DNA from: Mycocentrospora acerina
Lineage: Eukaryota > Ascomycota > Dothideomycetes > Pleosporales
Assembly (NCBI GenBank): GCA_022701365.1
Contig: JAKUHH010000170.1
Location: 1 to 64,000 of the forward strand
Reading direction: 5' to 3'
DNA length: 64,000 nucleotides
In this document: positions 56,901-64,000 of the stretch, one piece after another
Position numbering within the stretch: the stretch's first letter is position 1
Layout of the letters: every line of letters starts with the position of its first letter
Position numbers and translations under genes: made by a program
The notes under the pieces: model-generated
The model's input: the letters and a program-made list of their open reading frames with translations, nothing else
The model's database searches: none
Told to the model about the DNA's origin: nothing

Positions 56901-59497
56901 ACTGCTGGCTGTGCGCTGTGAGTTGGAGGTGTTGGCATATATCCGTAACCAGCTCCATGTCGGTCCAGACCAGAGAGAGAGCGTGCAGGCTGCTTCATCA
57001 CTGTGGTAGGTGATTGTGATTGTGATCGCGGTGGGGCTATTACGCTTGATGGCTGATACTGGGGCGTGTAGTTTGTCTTCTTTCTTGGAGATCCGACCAC
57101 AGATGATGCAGTACTGTGTGAAGGTGGCGTCTCGGGACCGTTTGCTGTGGGCGGCCTTGAGCTCATAATGGGTTCTGGCTCTTCAGACTCGCGCACCTCT
57201 GCCAATGGACTCCGGAAGGAACTATGTGGTACGCTATCAGTCGATTGAGAGACATGATGTCCTATAGGCTGTTGGAAGTTTGATTGCGATACAGGCGAAA
57301 ATTGCTCCTTCTGCTGAGGCATGCTATGAAACGCCAAAGGACTAGAAGTACGAGGTGCGTAGGGTTGTGAAGCAGGGCGGGGCGGCCCAGTATGTGGCTC
57401 AGACGCATAGCGGGCATGAGTCGAACCTTGAGCACCTGGCGCAGGCGAATATCTAGAGTTTGCTGGCTGGCCAGACGGTGGTGCGGGTGAGTATCGCGCA
57501 TTGGCAGCCGGGGCCAAGGATGGAGGAGCAGGCGAATATCTTGATGATGGCGGTGGCGCAGGCTGGGGTATGGGAAGAGTATTAGCACGTGCGAGGGTAG
57601 GTACTGACGGTTGACTTGGAAACATCGGCAGCTGCTCCGGTTGTTGCAGAGGTGGATTGGTGTTAGCGGAGTCTGGAAGAATTTCATTCCTTAAAGATGA
57701 CCATGAAGGTGTTCGCTCCTTCGAACCCAACGGAGGAGGGGCGTGATGAATCGGCGGCTGAGGAGGAGGCAGATTTGGTTGCACAGTGTAGCGAGTAGGA
57801 GGCTTAGGCCGAGTGGTTACAGGCAGCTCTGCAAAGAAGTCATTTGAAGGCGACTTGGCCGGTGCCGCGGGTTTTGGGGGAGGTGGAGGCGCCAATCCTG
57901 CCAACTGTGGTTGTATCGCATGGCCTGGGGGAGGCGGGGATAGGCTTGCAGTAGAAATGTCCGACGGTGGTAATGAACGAGGCGGCGCAGCGTTGGAGAC
58001 GACGCTGCTACTTCTAGGTGGAGGGGGAGTATTGGATTGCAAATTTGGTAAAGAGGCTCGAGGTGCTGGCCGTTTTCGAGTAGTCACAATGTCATCAGGG
58101 AGATCGTATGGCGAGGCATATCCTCCTTTTGATTTTGCAAGGAAGCTCTGGGTAGGCTCACCCAATTCAGGTCGAATAGGTTGCTGTTGAGCTGAGGTGG
58201 GCTGGCCATAACCATCGTAACGTGGTGTACTATTTGGTGCTGATTGAAGACCTGGAGCAGCATACTGACTGACAACTGGGGCTGCTGCTAAAATTGTTGC
58301 GGTTTGAGGCGCGTATCGATTTGCTATACCCGATAACGAACCAGTTGGCTTAGCAGACTGCTCGGTAGGGACGAGAGGCTCATCGTCCAAAAAGCCATCA
58401 TCGTCGTCCAAATCGAGTACTGGGGCATCCTCGGTATCAGGTAGGAATTCATCGTCCAGGTCCAGGTCCAGATCCCACTCTGGTTTGGTTTGCGAATCTT
58501 CCATGATGTGCGCGCCAGGGCTTTGCACAGTAAAGTCTGCAGCTTCGATTGTCTGACTTGGGCCACTTCCGAAGAAGTCCTCTTCTTCAGCGGTATTACC
58601 CCAATCTATGTCTTGCCCTGTATTTCCGCCGACGGTAGTATTTCCAATCATGTCATCCCCGACTGTTGTCCCTACGGCTTCAGAGTGGGATGTTTCCAGA
58701 TGTGTTTCAGCAGGCTGTCCCCCGAGATCAAATGCATCATCGGGAGCCCCCCAGTCATCGGTTGATGCAGCATCTGCAACCAAAGGTACTCGCTCGCTTT
58801 CAGCTATGGCGTCTTCCAGGGCAGTCGTCTCTCCCTGGTGCTCATAGTTCTCCGCCAGACGCTCCTCGGGCGCAGCCAACTCTGGTTCCTCTTCTGAACT
58901 CTCTTCCTCGCTGTTCTCGTCCACCTCCTCATCGCTAGAGTCAGCCCGAGCTTGCACTGGTGTCTGATCTTGAATGCTAAGCGCTTGTGTAATATTGACC
59001 AGCGCCTCGTCTTGTTTGCTGACCGCTCCGAGGGATTGCTGTGCCTGGACTTGCTGGGTGTGTGCAGCAATCATGGGGGCGTCATCATCCACAGCGGATT
59101 CGTTGTCGTCATCGTCATCGTCGTCGTCTGCAGTCGAGTCTTCGGAAGAGGAGTCGTCAATGACAACGGGCGTGACGGCTGGCGGCGGGGCAGAGATGGC
59201 GGGAGCAATTGTTTTTTCATTTTCATCGTCTGATTCCTCATCTGACTCGTCCTCGTCTTCTTCGTCTTCTTCGTCTTCTCCCTCTTCTCCGTCTTCTTCC
59301 TCGTCTTCTGCTGATTCCTCGTCCTCTGAAGAGGACTCTGGCTTCAATTCTGGCTTGACCTCTATCGGCGCCTTGGCGACTTTTGGAATGGACGTGGAGC
59401 TCTCTGGCCTAAAGGCGGGATTCCAAGAGGGTCGCGACTCAAGAGTGGGGGCAGCGTCTTGCGCATGCAGCTTGTTGGGATCGTCCTGGCGATCCAT
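53978..59497 (-). CDS. SEC16: COPII coat assembly protein Sec16
   Basis: A single exon of about 1839 residues. The N-terminal ~330 residues are highly acidic (Asp/Glu/Ser). Then comes a long Pro/Ser/Gln-rich region up to ~860. The central conserved domain starts near residue 875 (DPLQRWKGHPLFVWGLGGTI). The helical ACE1-type region follows to ~1430 (GDREKAVWHAVDQRLWGHAM, then AYCDAIAAAIKATVRVSPYY). The C-terminal third is again disordered, with the conserved GWFKKDP and FYYDPDLKKWVNKKG segments around residues 1670-1715 and a proline-rich tail that in the family contacts Sec23. Sec16 organises ER exit sites and scaffolds COPII assembly with Sec13, Sec23/24 and Sar1. The ATG at 59497 (MDRQDDPNK) is preferred; an in-frame ATG at 59581 would add 28 residues. 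Confidence 0.95.
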   Translation of the reverse strand: MDRQDDPNKLHAQDAAPTLESRPSWNPAFRPESSTSIPKVAKAPIEVKPELKPESSSEDEESAEDEEEDGEEGEDEEDEEDEDESDEESDDENEKTIAPAISAPPPAVTPVVIDDSSSEDSTADDDDDDDDNESAVDDDAPMIAAHTQQVQAQQSLGAVSKQDEALVNITQALSIQDQTPVQARADSSDEEVDENSEEESSEEEPELAAPEERLAENYEHQGETTALEDAIAESERVPLVADAASTDDWGAPDDAFDLGGQPAETHLETSHSEAVGTTVGDDMIGNTTVGGNTGQDIDWGNTAEEEDFFGSGPSQTIEAADFTVQSPGAHIMEDSQTKPEWDLDLDLDDEFLPDTEDAPVLDLDDDDGFLDDEPLVPTEQSAKPTGSLSGIANRYAPQTATILAAAPVVSQYAAPGLQSAPNSTPRYDGYGQPTSAQQQPIRPELGEPTQSFLAKSKGGYASPYDLPDDIVTTRKRPAPRASLPNLQSNTPPPPRSSSVVSNAAPPRSLPPSDISTASLSPPPPGHAIQPQLAGLAPPPPPKPAAPAKSPSNDFFAELPVTTRPKPPTRYTVQPNLPPPQPPIHHAPPPLGSKERTPSWSSLRNEILPDSANTNPPLQQPEQLPMFPSQPSVPTLARANTLPIPQPAPPPSSRYSPAPPSLAPAANARYSPAPPSGQPANSRYSPAPGAQGSTHARYASEPHTGPPRPASQPYAPRTSSPLAFHSMPQQKEQFSPVSQSNFQQPIGHHVSQSTDSVPHSSFRSPLAEVRESEEPEPIMSSRPPTANGPETPPSHSTASSVVGSPRKKTNYTPQYQPSSVIAPPRSQSQSPTTVMKQPARSLSGLDRHGAGYGYMPTPPTHSAQPAVSSTVNSIPHRRQASLNYECIVPSDETATDPLQRWKGHPLFVWGLGGTIVTSFPKQIPRYGGGTSAPMVKCSPGEVRIQSVKEVIPLSDEIVKFPGPLKSKSKKKEVSTWLGRKIEALDNELKSPGLEHSMSEDESKRLEDRSLLWKVMQALVDNDGQLEGPVAETVVKKILSPHHADTSDADASFSTAADIVGRSRTNTLNAQAEPLDPRAIEDIQKMLTKGDREKAVWHAVDQRLWGHAMLLSSTLNKDVWKQVVQEFVRKEVKKVGGNSQALAVLYEVFAGNHEDCIDELVPASARAGFQMVSADGAGSAQNAQQGLDKWRETVALILNNRSEGDALALLSLGKLLVQYGRVEAAHVCYIFARSIAHISGVDDAQSHLVLISANHHSNPLDLGLDLEPILLTEVYEFALSLSAQGASSIIPHLQIYKLVHAQQLAEYGHRTEAQAYCDAIAAAIKATVRVSPYYNANFIAGLDELNKRLSQSPKDGSSSWISKPSMDKVSSSLLSKFNSFIAGDDEDANSNKTAGTEVGPFAKIPGNSPAITPSQSSADLYGAYGYGVPTGPPAAPGNSKYAPSNNVYTPRTSSDQQRSRYEPGGRPSMDSFDSPRAASDSYAPSTPGATPYTPALMSPPILSPQSTRMQAKTQSYSPLRAEHSTPATSYGSPYMSTPPVESASAPAFGGYQPSQASFDDTPHQASFDDPPPPTAAGQSFGSYEPPTSSFEAPSYQPYNPDEDTQEDEQPRRKQFMDDDDDDDLASRASALKISSGSASSKSEADRKTDDAFRKAAEEDAKRDKDAAANKKGWFGGWFKKDPNAAPGPIKAKLGEENSFYYDPDLKKWVNKKGGATDTGKPSATPPPPRSGPPGAPRSSSGMGPPGARALAPSAMPPRSTSMPPPIGGPPSRASTPGIQSDVEGPRPPMLMPPLMGSGGPPSRPGTSMSNASSIDDLLGAPQPRKGAGAKKKKGGRYVEIL

Positions 59498-60399
59498 GCT
59501 GGGTATTACAACGGCGTTAAAAGGATATATGCGGGAACTGCGGGGAGCATCAGCGCTGTAGCTGGGTGTGCAATGGTCCAAGAGCGGAACCTCGGGAGCG
59601 GTGCCGGGGTTGGATTAGGCATGCGCGTCGTCGCAACGCACGAGCTGTAGGCTGGTCATGTGGATTGGATTCAAGCGTGTGTCGATGCGTGTGGGAAGGT
59701 GCAGTCCAGGCTGGGGCGTAGAGGGAGAGGGGGGAAGGCGCAATGGAGCCTCATGCTTGGAGTGTGCAAGAGCGCATTGCCAGGGTCCCTCGATACGTCA
59801 GTACTCGCGGAAACGTACCTCTACTCTATACTCGAAGCAGAATGAGAAGCGCTACGCGTCGCGCAAGACAGAGGCCCGTTTCTGGAACAGCAAATGCGCG
59901 GGAATCAACAGCAGAGCGCAGGGCAGGGCGGCATGGTCGGGGTCGAGGGCGAGGGTGGGCGCGGCAGTGTGGAGTGGAGAGTTATGGCCAGATGTATGGC
60001 CAGCTGTTCCTGGCTCGTTTCAGGGCCGCACCGCCACACGCTCCCGGCAGACAGGGGATGACGTCCCCTCGACGGCTGTGTGTGCAAAGCCACCTGGAGC
60101 GGTTTGCCCCGACACGACGCCTTTGTTGGCGTCTTGTGTTTTATTTGCCTAGGACTGGCGTGCCTGCATCCCACTTGCGCTGCCCACGACGACGTCTGAG
60201 CAAGCCGTGTGGCCGCCCCGAACGCCCCGTCCATAGCCGCCTGCATCGCCGCGGACCCCCGAAGGCACCCTCTGTGACCACGCACGCGCAGAACACACAC
60301 ACGCACACACATACAGGCGCACACGCCCGTCTGCACACGGTAGCTGCACGACACACGCTACAGCTCCATCTTGCCTTGCACCACCCCGCCCCATGAGCC
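59498..60399. promoter_or_regulatory. Shared divergent upstream region of SEC16 and the Neo1-type flippase gene
   Basis: The ~0.9 kb between the two ATGs must hold both promoters. It is GC-rich and has a CA-rich run (about 60290-60330) close to the flippase ATG. No single element can be assigned with confidence. The long open frames on both strands here are shadows of GC-rich DNA. Confidence 0.5.
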
Positions 60400-63300
60400 A
60401 TGGCGGCTCCCCACCAATACCACCAGCCAAATGCGCCAGACTCAGACTCGGACCAGGACCTCGAGCTCGACCTGGAAGAGCTGGACCCGCTCGCCGCGCA
60501 TGCACGCGCAGCCGCCTCACCACCCCGCCAACAACCCCGAGAACAAAGAAAGCCGTACCATGAGCTTGGCGCGCGGATTCCACTAAGGAACCTGAGGGTG
60601 GGGAGACTGCGCGGGAACAAGAGGAAGGAGGAGCCAGAGGACGACGACCTGCGCGGGCTGATTGACGACGACGACGTATCCAACAGAAACTCGGCGGGCA
60701 GCTACGGCCAGTCTGGCGACGACGATGCGCCGCTCCTTCCCTCCCAGAATGCGCAGAGAAGACACCAACCCAGGCCCAGCGCCTTGACGCGACTAGGCTC
60801 CAGCATGCGCCTGCCCGGCTTCCTCTCGTCATCAGCAAAGCCGGATGCTGGCGGCATACAGCTGGGCGAGAATGGCGGAGACGAGGACGCAGAGGAGGAG
60901 CATGACCCAACCACCCAGCGCACCATTTCCGTCGGCCAGCTGCAGACGTCGCGATTCCCTGCCAATGCCGTCTCCAACGCCAAATACACTCCCTGGAGCT
61001 TCCTACCGCGCACCCTCTACAACGAGTTCTCCTTCTTCATCAACATGTACTTCCTGCTCGTGGCCATGTCCCAGATCATCCCCGCCCTTCGACTCGGCTA
61101 CCTGTCGACATACATTGCACCACTGGCCTTTGTCATTACCATCACTCTGGGCAAGGAGGCTTTGGATGATATCGCGCGTCGGCGGAGGGATGCAGAGGCA
61201 AACTCGGAAGGATATACCGTGCTGAAGTTTGAGGAGAATGGCAAGGGGAACGGTGTCGCGCCTGAGAAGAATTCAAAGAGGAACAAGTTATTGAGAAAGC
61301 AAAAAGGTCGAGATCGTTTGGCAGACATTGAAGATGAGGAGGAACGACTTTCGACAAAGGGTCTGGCGACTTGCACTTATTTCGAAGTGATCAAGCCCTC
61401 CAGAAGCCTCAAGGTTGGAGATGTCGTGAAGCTTGGCAAGGACCAGCGCGTACCAGCGGATATGGTTCTCCTGAAAACTTATTCAAGCGACAGTGCCCCT
61501 TCCACCGCCGCACAACGAAAATCGCCTCCCATGCCCGCCCTCATCGATGACGATACAGAAAGTATTAGTTCTGAGGGAGCAGCAAACGTCGAGAGTGTTG
61601 AGGAGACTGGTTCGGCAGGCGAGGCCTTCATTCGAACTGATCAACTAGATGGCGAGACCGACTGGAAATTACGTCTCACTTCACCTCTGACGCAGAACCT
61701 GAATATAGGTGAGTTTACCAGATTACGAGTTGTCGCTGGCAAGCCAGACAGGAAAGTCAACGAGTTCTATGGCACAGTCGAGCTTGAGCCCAAGCGTCAG
61801 CGGCAGTATGACCCTGTAGAACAGGAGGATTCGTCTTCTTCCGAAACGAATCAGTCAGCACCTCTCAATATTGACAATACTATCTGGGCCAATACCGTTG
61901 TCGCTTCGAGCTGTAGCTTGTTGGCCGTTGTCGTGTACACAGGTCCCCAGACCCGCCAAGCCCTCTCCACATCAGCGTCAAGGTCAAAGACGGGGTTGCT
62001 TGAATTAGAGATCAACTCCTTGACCAAGTTTTTGTGCATATTCACATTGTCGCTGTCATTCATCCTTGTCGCGCTTGCCAAATTTCGAGTGATCGAAGGG
62101 CGGCAATGGTACGTTTCCATGATGCGGTTCCTGATCTTGTTCTCCACCATCGTGCCAGTGGGTCTGCGTGTCAACCTTGACATGGGCAAGTCTGTCTATG
62201 CCTGGCTCATTGAACATGACAAGAGCATACCAGGAACTGTAGTTCGAACGAGCACAATCCCTGAAGACTTGGGCAGAATCGAATACCTGTTGAGTGACAA
62301 AACTGGAACCCTGACCCAGAATGGTATGTTCCCAAGATTCCATCAAAGTTTATTGCTGAGTCAGAATAGAAATGGTAATGAAGAAGATACATGTTGGCAC
62401 CGTCTCGTACGCGAATGAAGCCATGGACGAGGTGTCTTCGTATGTCCGTCAATGCTTTACTCCTCCCGCTGGGGAAGCCCCGTTTCTTGTAACTCCATCT
62501 TCTGCCTACACAGCACCGCTCACTTCGGCCACTCGTACAAGAAGAGAGATTGGATCTCGGGTTCGTGATGTTGTACTCGCTCTGGCGCTTTGTCATAACG
62601 TCACGCCAACCACCGAGGAAGAGAATGGCGAAATAACAACCACTTACCAAGCATCTTCTCCCGATGAAATTGCTATTGTCCAGTGGACAGAAGCTGTTGG
62701 ATTAAAACTTTTGTCGCGTGATAGGGAATCCATGACACTTCAATCATGTGACAGTGGTAATGCCATTGTACGAGTGCGCATCCTCAACGTGTTCCCCTTC
62801 ACTTCGGAGGGGAAAAGGATGGGCATCGTCGTAAAGTTCTACCACGGACCAATCTCGTCCGCTTCCGACGAAGACGGCGAAATCTGGTTTTATCAAAAAG
62901 GTGCCGATACTGTCATGACCACCATCGTTGCTGCCAATGATTGGCTGGACGAAGAGACGGCTAACATGGCACGAGAGGGTCTACGTACACTTGTTGTCGG
63001 TCGCAAAAGGCTGTCTGCTCAGGTGTATCATGACTTTTCATCAAGACTCGCACAAGCTTCGTTGGCATTACACAATCGCGATGCGGCTGTAGCAGACGTG
63101 GTCAAGGAGTATCTTGAGCATGACCTGGAGTTACTTGGTGTGACTGGCGTCGAAGACAAGTTACAGAAAGACGTCAAACCTTCGCTAGAGCTTCTTCGTA
63201 ACGCCGGCATTAAAATCTGGATGTTGACTGGTGATAAGGTCGAAACAGCACGTTGCGTCGCCGTGAGTTCTAAACTTGTCGCCCGAGGTCAATATGTGCA

Positions 63301-64000
63301 CACTATCGCAAAACGTACGAATCATCCCTTTCATTTTTGTGGGATTCTTGCTAACAGAAATCAGTCAAGCGCAAAGATCTCGCACACTCATCACTCGATT
63401 TCCTACGCGGCAAAACGGACGCCTGCCTTCTTATTGACGGTGAATCCCTCGCTCTAATGCTCACACACTATCGAACAGAATTCATCTCTATCGCTGTACA
63501 GCTCCCTGCAGTTGTGGCCTGTCGCTGCTCGCCTACCCAAAAAGCAGATGTCGCGCACTTGATCCGCGAATTCACCAAGAAGCGAGTATGCTGCATCGGC
63601 GACGGCGGAAATGATGTATCAATGATTCAAGCCGCCGATGTTGGTGTTGGTATCGTTGGCAAAGAAGGTCGTCAAGCGTCCCTTGCTGCAGATTTCTCCA
63701 TCGAGCAGTTCTGCTACTTGACAAAACTACTCGTCTGGCACGGCAGAAATTCGTACAAGCGCAGCGCCAAACTAAGTCAATTTGTCATTCATCGCGGTCT
63801 CATCATCTCCATCTGTCAAACTGTCTACAGTATCGCCTCGTCCTTTGAGCCCAACGCTCTATACAAAAACTGGCTTCTCGTCGGCTACAGCACAATCTAT
63901 ACAATGATGCCCGTATTTTCTCTAGTGCTCGACCGCGACGTCGACGAATCCGTGGCAAATCTGTACCCAGAGCTCTATGCTGAGCTGAAAACCGGACGGT
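60400..64000 (+). CDS. NEO1: P4-type ATPase, Neo1/ATP9-like phospholipid flippase (3' end beyond window)
   Basis: Partial: exons 60400..62323, 62370..63314 and 63365 to the window end; introns of 46 and 50 bp; 1168 residues encoded so far. A ~185-residue acidic and basic N-terminal tail precedes the first membrane pair (FSFFINMYFLLVAMSQIIPA, then YIAPLAFVITITLGKEALDD). The actuator domain contains LDGETDWKLR. The catalytic phosphorylation motif is DKTGTLTQN with D633; it is split after the Asn codon by the first intron (QN-EMVMKKIH). The ATP-binding domain has ASSPDEIAIVQW and FYQKGADTVM, and the hinge has GDGGNDVSMIQAADVGVGI. The short lumenal and loop pattern and LDGETDWKLR fit the Neo1 subgroup, which acts at Golgi and endosomes without a Cdc50 partner. 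Only the last membrane helices are missing. No frameshift is seen. Confidence 0.94.

Overview
The window looks like nuclear DNA of a filamentous ascomycete (Pezizomycotina). Dothideomycetes is my best guess, but that is inference. Genes are intron-poor. Most introns are short (46 to 115 bp, one of 217 bp) with GT..AG ends and CTAAC/CTGAC-like branch points. Recognisable orthologues are fungal housekeeping proteins. Spacers are rich in microsatellites, homopolymers and CT-rich promoter-like tracts. There are no operons, no CRISPR array, no intact transposon and no viral genes that I can recognise.

Layout: an ING-family PHD-finger chromatin reader (minus, 1.3-4.5 kb) and a DEDDh exonuclease-like/RGG protein (plus, 5.9-8.4 kb) form a divergent pair. 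Next come an orphan protein (minus, 9.4-11.2 kb), the GPI-anchor ethanolamine-phosphate transferase Gpi13/PIG-O (minus, 12.2-15.4 kb), a small single-pass membrane protein (minus, 16.1-16.6 kb), a long spacer, and a Puf3-type Pumilio protein (plus, 20.0-22.7 kb). After another gene-free stretch there is a secreted CAP/PR-1-like protein (minus, 25.8-27.0 kb), a YyaL/SSP411-type thioredoxin-fold protein (plus, 29.3-31.8 kb) and an intron-containing tRNA-Ile(AAU) (32.5 kb) beside an apparent assembly duplication at a single N. A BTB protein (minus, 33.7-34.8 kb) follows. Then a divergent pair: the ribosome-biogenesis factor Rrp36 (minus) and an FCP1/NIF-like HAD protein (plus), with a striking period-7 array between them.

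From 38.6 to 44.3 kb I see no gene. A low-complexity conserved-looking protein lies at 44.3-45.9 kb. The interval 47.9-53.0 kb looks accessory: an F-box-like/ankyrin protein, a divergent ribokinase-like PfkB protein and a decayed caspase-like (peptidase C14-type) reading frame that has lost the expected catalytic residues. The window ends with a divergent membrane-traffic pair: Sec16 (COPII assembly, minus) and the Neo1-type P4-ATPase flippase (plus, cut by the window end).

Functionally the core genes cover chromatin reading, mRNA fate, GPI-anchor synthesis, ER export and lipid flipping. I found no convincing new multi-gene system. The points most worth a second look are the two in-frame stop-free introns of the Pumilio gene (one splits the base-recognition Gln of repeat 8), the decayed caspase-like locus, the 19-unit heptamer array, and the duplication at the N.
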